Assembly: GCF_001612905.1 (NCBI RefSeq)
Contig: NZ_BDBI01000011.1
Span: 294,902-358,901 of the forward strand
Reading direction: 5' to 3'
Origin: Nocardia ignorata NBRC 108230
GTDB lineage: Bacteria; Actinomycetota; Actinomycetes; Mycobacteriales; Mycobacteriaceae
DNA: 64,000 nt
Positions 34,965 to 43,548 of the stretch are shown in pieces; position 1 is the first letter of the stretch, and every line of letters starts with the position of its first letter. The position numbers and the translations under genes are program-made. The notes below the pieces were generated by a model, which worked only from the letters and a program-made list of their open reading frames with translations, made no database searches and was not told where the DNA came from.

Positions 34965-36002
34965 GCCACTCGTGTGTCGTTGGTCCTGTACGCCGGGCTC
35001 CTCTTCATGTCCCCAGGCCTCTGATTGGGTGAGCCAGAACAGGTAGCCGAGAGCGGGTAGCACAGTCACGGCCGCGATCGCGACCACTACGAGCAGCGCG
35101 ACGAGTGTGGAACGTGCTCCCGCGGCGTCGGCGATCAGCATCTGGTCGACCAGTATCCACGGCGTCTGGGCCACCGCCCACCCGATGACGATCGCGGCCA
35201 CGGCGATCAGCGCGGACACTCTCGCCCACCCGAACCTGCGGCGGAACACCAGAGCCAGCGTGAGTACCCCGGCTGCCGCGGAGAGCACGATCAAGGGCAG
35301 CGCCCGCCCGAGTAGTTCGCTACCGAGGGTCGGGGCGTCTCGCCGGATGGGTGCGATCGCGGCTATCGCGATCGCGCCGGTCACGACACCGACCGCGAGG
35401 GTGCGTGGGCGCAGGTATTCCGCGAGCCGGACATCGCCGGAGCGCGCGGCGTCCGCGGTGAGAAACACCCCCGCCAGAAACGCCGAGGTACCGACGGCCA
35501 GCGTGCCACCGAGCAAGGAGGTCGGGTTCAACCAGGAACTCACCCGATCGCCGTAACCTTGCGCGGGCACACGGCCCGAGGCGATCGCACCGACGACGGT
35601 GCCGAAGAAGAACGGGGCGATCAGCGACGCCCCGGCGAAGAGTGCGCCGAACAGGCGTGCCTGGGTCATCGTCGCGGAGTACTTGCGGAACGCGAAGTTC
35701 GCCCCGCGCAGGACGATTCCCAGCAGGGCCAGGCTCATCGGAATGAACAGCGTCGTCATGATGGCCGCGAACGCGGTGGGATAGGCGGTCCACAGGAAGA
35801 CCAGGATGTAGATGAGCCACACGTGGTTCGCTTCCCAGACAGGCCCGATGCTGTGGTCGATCAGCACCCGCAGGCGGCCGCCACGGGCCGGCCCACCCGC
35901 GGTCAGGTCCCAGAAACCGGAGCCGAAGTCCGCGCCGGCGAACAGCGCGTACAGCACCACCCCGGTGAACATCGCGGTCGCGACGACATCGGACAGGTCC
36001 AT
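34953..36002 (-). CDS. cydB: Cytochrome bd quinol oxidase subunit II
   Basis: 349 residues, nine or so membrane helices. Diagnostic CydB motifs: GADFGSGFWDL, GPVWEANHVWLIYILVFLWTAYP, FIPMSLALLGIVLRGANFAFRKY. With CydA it forms the high-affinity terminal oxidase that reduces O2 with electrons from menaquinol. It lies 3 bases downstream of cydA in one operon. The C-terminus ends in a hydrophilic, Ser/Gln-rich tail. No cydDC exporter genes follow. Confidence 0.96.
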   Translation of the reverse strand: MDLSDVVATAMFTGVVLYALFAGADFGSGFWDLTAGGPARGGRLRVLIDHSIGPVWEANHVWLIYILVFLWTAYPTAFAAIMTTLFIPMSLALLGIVLRGANFAFRKYSATMTQARLFGALFAGASLIAPFFFGTVVGAIASGRVPAQGYGDRVSSWLNPTSLLGGTLAVGTSAFLAGVFLTADAARSGDVRLAEYLRPRTLAVGVVTGAIAIAAIAPIRRDAPTLGSELLGRALPLIVLSAAAGVLTLALVFRRRFGWARVSALIAVAAIVIGWAVAQTPWILVDQMLIADAAGARSTLVALLVVVAIAAVTVLPALGYLFWLTQSEAWGHEEEPGVQDQRHTSGSSS

Positions 36003-36005
36003 CGG

Positions 36006-37427
36006 TCACCGCCCTCCGCGGTCGTGTTCCCGTTGCGCCTGGTCGACGGGCGAGGCGCCGGGACCGTAGGGAGCCGCGATCGATTCGGCGCCTGCGCGCC
36101 AGCGCCGTGTCATCGAACGCAACACGACGACGGCCCCGACCGTCATACCGAGGTAGACCAGCAGCACACCGGCGTAGCTCCACCACAGCCCGGTACTCGT
36201 GCTCGCGGCGTCTTCCGTGCGTAGGACCTGCCACACGGTCCATGGTTGCCTGCCGACTTCCGTGGCGATCCAGCCGCATTCGAGCGCGAGCACCGCCAGC
36301 GGCCCCGCGACGACGGCGAAGCGCAGGAACCACCGGTTGCCCAGCAGGTCGTGGCGGCGCCACCGCATCAGCCAGAACACCACCACCCCGAGCGCCAGCA
36401 GGGTGCCGATGCCGACCATGGTCTGGAATGCCAGGTGGGTGATGTTGACCGGCGGCCGGTCGTGCACCGGGACCGAGTCCAGACCGGGCACCGGCGCGGT
36501 CAAGGAATTGCGGGCGATGATCGAACCCAGACGTGGGATGTCGAGCGCCCAGCGGACCTCACCATCCACCAGCACTCCGCCCAGACGCAAGGGAGCCGGG
36601 CTTTCGGTGGTGGTGGCCAGTTCGAACGCGGCCAATTTCGCCGGCTGACTGTCGTGCACCCGCATTCCGAGAATGTGCCCGATGACCGGTTGCATCAGTG
36701 CGGCGACGGTCGCGAAGACGAAGGGAACCGTGAAGCCCAGCCGGTGGTGGGCATCGTGGCGTCCCCGCAGCACTCCGGCCGCGTAGACGCCCGAGACGAC
36801 GAAGCCGACCACCATGAACGCCCCGACCCACATGTGCGCGAATTGCAGCACAGCCCCGTCGTTGAACATCGCCCGCCACGGATCGACGTCGGTGACCTCG
36901 CCGTCGACGATCCGGAATCCCGTGGGGTTGTTCATCCAGGCGTTGACGCTGACCACGCAGAAGGTGCCGACCACGCCCGCCACCCCCATCGGGATGAGCA
37001 TCGCGAGATGCCTGCGCGGCGGCATCCGCCCCCAGCCGTACAGATAGATCCCGAGAAATATCGCTTCGATGAAGAACGACAGGCCCTCCAGCGCGAACGG
37101 CAGACCGAGCACATCGCCGTAGCGGCCCATGAGCCCCGGCCACAACAGCCCCATTTCGAAACTGAGCACCGTCCCCGAAACTGCGCCGATCGCGAACAGG
37201 ATCGCCGAGACCGTCGCCCACCGTTTGGCCAGCCCGAGCGCGACGGAATCCTCCCGGACCAGGCCGCGCCGATGCACGACATAGATCATGGCGGGAAAGG
37301 CGACACCGAAACAGGCCAGCACAATGTGCCAGCCCAACGAGAACGCCATCTGCTGCCGAGCGGGCAACAAGCCCGGCGGGCCCTCCCCACTCGCCGCCAG
37401 GAGCGAGACCACTGTGCTCGACACCAT
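36006..37427 (-). CDS. cydA: Cytochrome bd quinol oxidase subunit I
   Basis: About 473 residues, nine membrane helices. The N-terminal heme-binding His lies in FSLGWHIVLACFG, and the second is in QFAHMWVGAFMV. The C-terminal signature GWIATEVGRQPWTVWQVLRTEDA, here split as GWIATEVGRQPW and VLRTEDA, is typical. The Q loop is short, as in CIO-type (cyanide-insensitive) oxidases. ATG 37427 was chosen over GTG 37430 because AAAGGGG is only 2 bases from the latter. It is the first gene of cydAB. Confidence 0.95.
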   Translation of the reverse strand: MVSSTVVSLLAASGEGPPGLLPARQQMAFSLGWHIVLACFGVAFPAMIYVVHRRGLVREDSVALGLAKRWATVSAILFAIGAVSGTVLSFEMGLLWPGLMGRYGDVLGLPFALEGLSFFIEAIFLGIYLYGWGRMPPRRHLAMLIPMGVAGVVGTFCVVSVNAWMNNPTGFRIVDGEVTDVDPWRAMFNDGAVLQFAHMWVGAFMVVGFVVSGVYAAGVLRGRHDAHHRLGFTVPFVFATVAALMQPVIGHILGMRVHDSQPAKLAAFELATTTESPAPLRLGGVLVDGEVRWALDIPRLGSIIARNSLTAPVPGLDSVPVHDRPPVNITHLAFQTMVGIGTLLALGVVVFWLMRWRRHDLLGNRWFLRFAVVAGPLAVLALECGWIATEVGRQPWTVWQVLRTEDAASTSTGLWWSYAGVLLVYLGMTVGAVVVLRSMTRRWRAGAESIAAPYGPGASPVDQAQREHDRGGR

Positions 37428-37581
37428 CACAGCCCCTTTCGCCCCCGGTGACAGGTCAGTTCGTCACCCGGGCCCACACGATCGAACTCGGCCACTGCGC
37501 GACATGTTGCGAGATGCCCGCACCGGAGCACCCAAAACCACCGATACCCCCACTTCTCCGTAGTCCCCGACCTGAACCGGC

Positions 37582-37932
37582 TCAGGCACCGGACCGGACG
37601 ACCTCTTCACCCATGAGGTGTTCGCGACCCCACGCCTCCAAGGGGAGCAGTGCGTTGTTGAGGAGCTCGCCGAGTGGCGTCAGGGAGTACTCGACGCGGG
37701 GTGGCACCTCGTTGTACACCGTGCGATGGACGATCCCGTCGGCCTCCAATTCGCGCAGTTGCGTGGTGAGGACCTTCTCGGTGACGCCGTTCACCTCACG
37801 GCGCAACTCACCGAAGCGGTAGGGGCGTTCGCTCAGCGGCCAGAGGATCATCATCTTCCACTTGCCGTTGAGTACCGACATGGTGGCGTCGATTCCGCAA
37901 CGGTACGCGCCCGGCCTGCGTGTGATCGGCAC
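37582..37932 (-). CDS. HxlR-family winged-helix regulator
   Basis: 116 residues, one HxlR domain: CGIDATMSVLNGKWKMMILW, GELRREVNGVTEKVLTTQLREL and VEYSLTPLGELL. Family members sense aldehydes, quinones or redox state, often through a cysteine (here Cys12). It is divergent from the imine-reductase gene at 38032, with 99 bases between, and probably controls it. GTG start with GAAAGGA. Confidence 0.93.
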   Translation of the reverse strand: MPITRRPGAYRCGIDATMSVLNGKWKMMILWPLSERPYRFGELRREVNGVTEKVLTTQLRELEADGIVHRTVYNEVPPRVEYSLTPLGELLNNALLPLEAWGREHLMGEEVVRSGA

Positions 37933-37969
37933 GATGGTTCCTTTCCTCTACCTGTTCGCTATCCCGGAA

Positions 37970-37995
37970 GTGCGTACCCACTTCGGTGTGCGTAC
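37970..37995. promoter_or_regulatory. Direct repeats GTGCGTAC, probable HxlR operator
   Basis: Two copies of GTGCGTAC (37970-37977 and 37988-37995), 18 bp apart, lie in the divergent region between the HxlR gene and the imine reductase. GTAC-containing repeats are typical of HxlR operators (inference). Confidence 0.5.
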
Positions 37996-38031
37996 TTGTT
38001 CGGCCCGGATGCCACGCCAACACTAAACCGC

Positions 38032-38895
38032 ATGTCCGACAACAAAAATAAAACGCTCACCGTCCTCGGGCTCGGCGACATGGGCTCGGCCCTCACCCGT
38101 TCGTGGCTCGCGGCGGGATACACCGTCACCGTGTGGAACCGCAGTCCCCGGCGGGCCCCGGTGGGGGCGGCGGTCGCCGCGACCGTTGCCGATGCCGTCG
38201 GCGCGAACGCGCTCGTGGTGGTGTGTCTCCTCGACGACGCGTCGGTGCGCGCGACGCTCGACGGCGTCGATCTGACCGGCCGCGACATCGTCAACCTGAC
38301 CACGAGCACACCCGCCGAGGCCCGTGCGCTCGCCGAGTGGATCACCGCGCGCGGCGGGAATTTCCTGGACGGCGGGATCATGGCCGTCCCCTCCATGATC
38401 GGCGCAGCCGACTCGGGTGCGTACGTCTTCTACAGCGGTTCGGCGCGGCTGCACGAGACCCATTCCGAGGCCTTGGCGGTGCCCGCCGGTGTCACCTACG
38501 TCGGCACCGACGCCGGCTTCGCAGCGCTGTACGACATCGCGCTGCTCAGTGCGATGTGGGGCATGTTCGCGGGCGCCACACACGCGTTCGCTCTCATCGG
38601 TGGCGAGAACATCTCACCGGTCGAATTCGCGCCACTCATGGTGGCCTACCAGCAGGCGATGGCCGGCTACGCCTTCGGCACGGCCGCGCAGCTGGCGAGC
38701 GGGGACTACACGCAGGACGTGGAGTCGAACCTGGCGATGATGGCCACGACGAACGACACACTGCGACGTACCGCCCTGGAACAGCGCGTCAGCCCGGAAC
38801 TTCTCGAGCCCTTCATGACACTGATGGAACGTCGAGTCGCCGAGGGCGGCGGGAAGGAGTCGACCACCGGCGTCGTCGACCTCCTACGCCGCTGA
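38032..38895 (+). CDS. NADP-dependent imine reductase/beta-hydroxyacid dehydrogenase-like enzyme
   Basis: 287 residues: Rossmann domain with TVLGLGDMGSAL and VWNRSPRRA, VVVCLLDDASV, NLTTSTPAEARALAEW, FLDGGIMAVPSMIG, then a helical dimerisation domain beginning ALYDIALLSAMWGMFAGATHA. The GGIMAVP and LLSAM motifs are those of bacterial imine reductases rather than of 6-phosphogluconate or tartronate dehydrogenases. The physiological substrate is unknown. It is transcribed divergently from an HxlR regulator that is its likely repressor. Confidence 0.88.
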   Translation: MSDNKNKTLTVLGLGDMGSALTRSWLAAGYTVTVWNRSPRRAPVGAAVAATVADAVGANALVVVCLLDDASVRATLDGVDLTGRDIVNLTTSTPAEARALAEWITARGGNFLDGGIMAVPSMIGAADSGAYVFYSGSARLHETHSEALAVPAGVTYVGTDAGFAALYDIALLSAMWGMFAGATHAFALIGGENISPVEFAPLMVAYQQAMAGYAFGTAAQLASGDYTQDVESNLAMMATTNDTLRRTALEQRVSPELLEPFMTLMERRVAEGGGKESTTGVVDLLRR

Positions 38896-39126
38896 TCGAG
38901 CGGCTCCTGTCGGTGCGCGGCGGCGACTGTTCCCGTGGGGCCATAGTTCGTGTCGATGACTACCGGGACGGCCTTGCGCCACCCACGGATCGGTGACCCG
39001 GCGCTCTTCTGAGCACCGCACGGGCCCGTGGCCCGATGTCCGATCGAAGATCCAGCGCCGCTGCGCGGGCTCCGCCTCCTTCGTGTTGATCACAGGCTCC
39101 ACACATCAACCGCGACAGGAGAATCC

Positions 39127-39744
39127 ATGCATACCAAGACGCTGCAGATCCCTACCCTCGATGGCCACGCGGACGCGTTCGCCGCCTTCCCCGACTCCGG
39201 GGAGCAGTATCCGGGCGTACTGATGTACCCGGACGGTTTCGGTATACGGCCCGCGCTGCGGGAGATGGCCGAGGAACTGGCCGGGCACGACACCGCCGAA
39301 CGTGCGCTCCGCGACGCCGACGCCTACCTCGAGTTCCTCACCACCCGACCCGAGGTCAGCGCCGGACCCGTCGCAGTGACGGGTTATTGCATAGGCGGGC
39401 TACTGGCGGTGCACACCGCTGTAGCCCACCCCGGCCGGGTGGCCGCCCTCGCCGCATTCCACGCCCCCGTAGGCGCCGACGGACTCGACAAACTCTCCGA
39501 ACTCGCCGCCGAAGTCCATTTCGGCCACGCCGAAACCGATCTGACGCCCCAGGATCTCCGTCGGCTCGACCAGGCATTGGCTGCCGCGGGCGTCGAATAC
39601 ACCTCCGAGATCTACCCCGGCACCGTCCACGGCTTCACCATGTCCGACACCGACGACTTCGATCCCTCCGCACTGCGACGTCATTGGGACCGGCTGCTCC
39701 CCCTCCTCGGCCGCGCGCTGGGCAACGGTGGCGGCTCCCGGTAG
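39127..39744 (+). CDS. Dienelactone hydrolase-family protein, internally shortened
   Basis: 205 residues against about 245 for the family. The N-terminal strand (YPGVLMYPDGFGIRPALREMAEELAG) leads straight into HDTAERALRDADAYLEFL, so the segment that normally follows (GY-VL-PN-FYR and the loop after it, about 40-45 residues) is absent. Nucleophile elbow GYCIGG and C-terminal His in GTVHGFTM remain, and the frame is open. It is either an in-frame deletion, probably with reduced function, or an unusual short member. The ATG follows GACAGGAG. Confidence 0.8.
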   Translation: MHTKTLQIPTLDGHADAFAAFPDSGEQYPGVLMYPDGFGIRPALREMAEELAGHDTAERALRDADAYLEFLTTRPEVSAGPVAVTGYCIGGLLAVHTAVAHPGRVAALAAFHAPVGADGLDKLSELAAEVHFGHAETDLTPQDLRRLDQALAAAGVEYTSEIYPGTVHGFTMSDTDDFDPSALRRHWDRLLPLLGRALGNGGGSR

Positions 39745-39763
39745 TCGCCGACCAACTCGTCGT

Positions 39764-41011
39764 TCAGGCCGGGGTGACCGCCACCGGCAGCGATTCCAGG
39801 CCGCGGATGACCACATTCGGCTTGAACGGCGGATTGTCGCTGCGCAGTTCCAGCGAGCCGACCTTGCGCAACAGCACGTCGAGCAGGATCTCCATCTCGA
39901 GCAGTGCCAGCGGGGCGCCGAGGCAGTAGTGGATGCCGAGACTGAAGCCCAGGTGCTTCTTGGCCGGGTTCTTCGGATCGGAGTAGCGGGTCACGTCCAG
40001 CCGCTCCGGGTCGGGGAAGGCGGCGGGGTCGTGGTTGCTCGAATTGATCAGCACCACAACACCTTCGCCCTGCTCGAACCGGTGGCCGGCGACGGTGATC
40101 GGCCGGGTCGCGGCGCGCGTGGTGATCTGCACCGACGGGTCGAGACGCAGCAGTTCGTCGGGTGCGTGGGCGAGCATCTCGGGACGTTCACGCAGCACCT
40201 GGATCTGGTCGGGGTTGCGCAGCAGGCGCAGCATGCCGGTGCCGATGAGATTGGCGGTGGTCTCGTGCCCGGCGACGAAGGTGGTGATGCAGGTGGCGAG
40301 CAGCTCCTGTTCGGAGAGCACGTCACCGCGATCCTCGACCTGGGACAGCGCGCTGAGCAGATCGTCGCGCGGGCTGACGCGGCGTTCGTTGAGCAGCTCA
40401 CGGAAGTAGCCCATGAATCCGCGCGAGGCCGCGCTGCGCGCCCGCAGGCATTCCTCGGGCAGTGTGTAGTCGTGATCGAAGCCGCGGGCCAGGTCCTGCG
40501 ACCAGCGGTGCACCTGGTCGTAGGCCTCCTTCGGCACACCGATCAGTTCGCAGGCGATGATCAACGGCAGCGGGTAGGCGATCAGCTCGACGAGGTCGAA
40601 TTCGCCCGCGGCCACGGCGTCGTCGACGAGCTGCTCGCACAGCTGCTCGATCCGCGGGCGCAGCCGGGTCACCATGCGCGGGGTGAAGCCCTTGGTGACG
40701 AGGTTGCGCAGGCGGGTGTGGTCCGGCGGCTCCATCCACAGGAACGAGGTGGGCAGTTCCTCGGGGGCGTTCTCCGGCGAGACCGTCGGGTGCATCATCG
40801 CCGCTTCCTCGGCGTGGCTCCACGCGGTGGTCGACAGCACCGCCGCGCAGTCCTCGTAGCGGGTGAGCACGTGGTGGCCGAGTGGGGTCTGGTGGATCGG
40901 GCCCGCTTCCCGCAGTACGCGGGCGGGGCTGTAGGGGTCGGCGCGGCCGTCGGGGCCGAACAGCTGGATCAGGGCGGTCTGGACGGCGTCGGTGTCGATC
41001 GTGGAGGTCAT
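39764..41011 (-). CDS. Cytochrome P450 (class I, bacterial)
   Basis: 415 residues. I helix TFVAGHETTANLIG, ExxR in DELLRLD, and heme loop FSLGIHYCLGAPLALLEME with the axial Cys. N-terminal FLWMEPPDHTRLRNLVTKGFTP is the usual C-helix region. It is the last gene of a four-gene minus-strand operon (P450, P450, flavin monooxygenase, P450). Closest in style to CYP107-like hydroxylases of secondary metabolism. It probably oxidises the lipid product made by the divergent FAAL operon (inference). Confidence 0.95.
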   Translation of the reverse strand: MTSTIDTDAVQTALIQLFGPDGRADPYSPARVLREAGPIHQTPLGHHVLTRYEDCAAVLSTTAWSHAEEAAMMHPTVSPENAPEELPTSFLWMEPPDHTRLRNLVTKGFTPRMVTRLRPRIEQLCEQLVDDAVAAGEFDLVELIAYPLPLIIACELIGVPKEAYDQVHRWSQDLARGFDHDYTLPEECLRARSAASRGFMGYFRELLNERRVSPRDDLLSALSQVEDRGDVLSEQELLATCITTFVAGHETTANLIGTGMLRLLRNPDQIQVLRERPEMLAHAPDELLRLDPSVQITTRAATRPITVAGHRFEQGEGVVVLINSSNHDPAAFPDPERLDVTRYSDPKNPAKKHLGFSLGIHYCLGAPLALLEMEILLDVLLRKVGSLELRSDNPPFKPNVVIRGLESLPVAVTPA

Positions 41012-41035
41012 GGGTTGGTCTCCTCGTGGGGGTGG

Positions 41036-42328
41036 TCAGGGCAGGAGGATGCGGCGCAGCGTGCCCGGCGCGGTGAGCGCGGCGGGTGCGTCGACCAGGT
41101 GGGCGACGCGCAGGAAGGTCCTGGCCACGCGCGGATCGCGGTGGGCCACGCGCTGCACCCTTGCCACGAAGACGTCGGTGAGCCGGGTGCGCAGGGTGCG
41201 CCTGCCCTCGACGCCCGGATTGCGCAGATCCGAGCCGGCGGCCAACTGCCAGGCCACCGCGACGGCGTCGGCGGCGGCCGCGTAGAAGCGTGCAGGCAGG
41301 TCGTCGGCGTCGAGGCAGTCCCGCAGGGCGGCGGCTTGCAGCGCGGCCACGGTCATGCCCTGGGCGTAGAGCGGGTTGAACGCGCACTGGGCGTCACCGA
41401 GCACGAGCAGCCCCGCGGGCGCGGCACGCTGGCGGTCGAAGCGTCGGCGCACGGCGGTGCGGAAGCGGTACGGGACCGGTTCGCCGAGCGGGTCGGAGCC
41501 GACGACGATGGTGTGGATATCGGGCGCCGACAGCGACGCGGCATACGCGCGGAAGCCCTGCTCGTCGGTCGGTGGATGATCGCCGAGCATCCCGGCGAGG
41601 GTGACGTGCCAGCGGTCGCCCTCCACCCGCACCGCGCCGCCACCGCGCCCGTCCGCGCCGGTCGACACGATCACCGAGGCCTGGCCGTCGAGCTGGCCCG
41701 GCCGGTGCCGGAAGAACCGCGACGCGTAGCCGAGATCGACCTCCAGTCGTTCTTCGTCGGGCACCTCCGCACCGATCGCGGTGAGCCACAGGGTGATTCG
41801 TGAGCCGCGGCCGCTGGCGTCGACGATCAGATCGGCGGCCAGGGTCTGCTCCCCCGCCGGGCCGGTCACCCGGACGGCGCGCACGCGCTGGGCATCGCCG
41901 ATCAGGCCCTGCACGGTCGTCCTGGTCAGCAGTTCGATGCCACGCATCCGCAGGGTGCGCCTGCGCAGCACGGTTTCGAGCAGCGACCGGGTCGCGATCA
42001 GCGAGGTGAGTCCGGTCGCGCCCGCCGCCAGCCGGGAACCGCCGACATACCAGCGGGTGCCGACGAGCACCTCGGCAACGGTCGCGCCGTCTGCGACGGC
42101 CTCCTCGGTGAAGCCCGGATACAGCTCCTCCATGATCCGGCGGCCCCGGTCGAGCAGGCCGTGCAGATGCCAGGCCTGCGGAACACCGCGGCGCACAGCC
42201 TCTTTCGCGTCAAGCTCGTCGCGTTCCACCACGGTGACCCGGTCGAAACGCTCGGCGAGCACCCGCGCCGCCAGCAGCCCGGCGACCCCGGCGCCGATGA
42301 CGAGCGCGTGCTGCCGCGGCGCGGTCAC
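41036..42328 (-). CDS. FAD-dependent monooxygenase/halogenase-like flavoprotein
   Basis: 430 residues. The N-terminal FAD-binding Rossmann motif GAGVAGLLAARVLAE, VVERDELD, and a conserved C-terminal GDAQCAFNPLYAQGMTVAALQA (the GD motif contacting FAD) define a PHBH-fold flavoprotein. The gene order inside a P450 operon suggests hydroxylation or epoxidation of the same product. It overlaps the upstream P450 by 4 bp. I see no clear WxWxIP motif of flavin halogenases, so monooxygenase is preferred. Confidence 0.9.
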   Translation of the reverse strand: MTAPRQHALVIGAGVAGLLAARVLAERFDRVTVVERDELDAKEAVRRGVPQAWHLHGLLDRGRRIMEELYPGFTEEAVADGATVAEVLVGTRWYVGGSRLAAGATGLTSLIATRSLLETVLRRRTLRMRGIELLTRTTVQGLIGDAQRVRAVRVTGPAGEQTLAADLIVDASGRGSRITLWLTAIGAEVPDEERLEVDLGYASRFFRHRPGQLDGQASVIVSTGADGRGGGAVRVEGDRWHVTLAGMLGDHPPTDEQGFRAYAASLSAPDIHTIVVGSDPLGEPVPYRFRTAVRRRFDRQRAAPAGLLVLGDAQCAFNPLYAQGMTVAALQAAALRDCLDADDLPARFYAAAADAVAVAWQLAAGSDLRNPGVEGRRTLRTRLTDVFVARVQRVAHRDPRVARTFLRVAHLVDAPAALTAPGTLRRILLP

Positions 42329-43548
42329 AGGGTCACCGGGAGGTGGCGGACGCCGCGGTGGATCAGGCTGGGCCGGTACTCGATCGAATGCTCGGCCAGC
42401 GCCAGCTCGGGCGCCCGGTCGAGCAGGGTGCGGATCGCGGCCTCGGCCTCGATGCGGGCCAGCGGCGCGCCGACGCAGTAGTGGATGCCGAGGCTGAAGC
42501 CCAGATGCTTACGCGGCGGGCGGTTTCCGGTGAAGCGGGTGATGTCGAAGGTGTCGGGGTCGTGGTAGACCCGTTCGTCGCGATTGGCCGAGCCGGTGAG
42601 CACGACGACGCCGTCGCCGCGGCGGAAGCTGTGCTCGCCGACCCGGGTGTCGGCCAGCGCGACCCGGATCGTGAACTGGGTGGGCGCGTCGTAGCGCAGC
42701 ATCTCGTCGATGGCGGGCCCGATCAGTTCGGGCTGTGCGCGCAGCAGCGCGAGCTGATCGGGATGGCGCAGCAGGGCGAGCATGCCGTTGCCGATCAGGT
42801 TGATCGAGGTCTCCATGCCCGCCACGAGCAGCAGCAGCGACATCCCGATCACCTCGGGCTCGGTGAGGAAGTCGCCGTCCACGCTGGCCGCGACCAGTTC
42901 GCTGAGCAGGTCGGTGCCGGGCCGCTGCTTCTTCTCGGCGATGAGTCCGGCGAAATGGCCCATGCACGCGATGGCCGCGTCGGTGCGGGCGCTGATGTCG
43001 TCGGGACCGAGCAGCGAGTCGGGGTCGCTGCCGCGCGCGATGGCCAGCTGCCAGGCGCGGAAGCTGGGGCCGTCGGCGGCGTCGGCGCCGAGCAGCCGGA
43101 CCGCGACCATGGCGACGGCCAGCGGGACCGCCAGATCCTCGAGCACGTCTAGTTCGCCGCGCTCGAGTGCCGCGTCGACCAGGCCGTCGACCACCGTGCC
43201 GGCCACCGGTGCCATCTCGCCGATCATCTTCGGGGTGAACGCCTTGGCCACCAGCTTGCGGTAGCGGCCGTGCTCGGGCGGGTCCATGCGGACGAACGAG
43301 CCGGGGATGGCGGCGCTGGTGTCCCGGAAGGGACTGATGCCCGCCGCGTAGCCGTGACCCCAGTCGGCGCCGGTGAGCACCGCCGCGCACTCCTCGTAGC
43401 GGGTCACCAGGCGCACCGGCACCTCGCCGAGCTCGTACGGGAACAGCGGGGTGGCGGTGCGGACCCGGGCGTAGGCGGGATACGGGTCGGCGCGGTGGTC
43501 GGGCGCGAAGGCGTCGAAGGTGAGGTCGGCGGGGACAGCGGTACTCAT
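42325..43548 (-). CDS. Cytochrome P450
   Basis: 407 residues. ExxR in DEMLRYD, heme loop FSLGIHYCVGAPLARIE, I helix LVAGMETSINLIG. In the I helix the usual AGHET is AGMET, but the acid-alcohol pair Glu-Thr is kept. ATG 43548 overlaps the stop of the preceding P450 by 4 bp, and its own stop overlaps the flavoprotein start by 4 bp, so these genes are translated as a coupled set. The frame is open upstream of the ATG but only as a shadow. Confidence 0.95.
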   Translation of the reverse strand: MSTAVPADLTFDAFAPDHRADPYPAYARVRTATPLFPYELGEVPVRLVTRYEECAAVLTGADWGHGYAAGISPFRDTSAAIPGSFVRMDPPEHGRYRKLVAKAFTPKMIGEMAPVAGTVVDGLVDAALERGELDVLEDLAVPLAVAMVAVRLLGADAADGPSFRAWQLAIARGSDPDSLLGPDDISARTDAAIACMGHFAGLIAEKKQRPGTDLLSELVAASVDGDFLTEPEVIGMSLLLLVAGMETSINLIGNGMLALLRHPDQLALLRAQPELIGPAIDEMLRYDAPTQFTIRVALADTRVGEHSFRRGDGVVVLTGSANRDERVYHDPDTFDITRFTGNRPPRKHLGFSLGIHYCVGAPLARIEAEAAIRTLLDRAPELALAEHSIEYRPSLIHRGVRHLPVTL

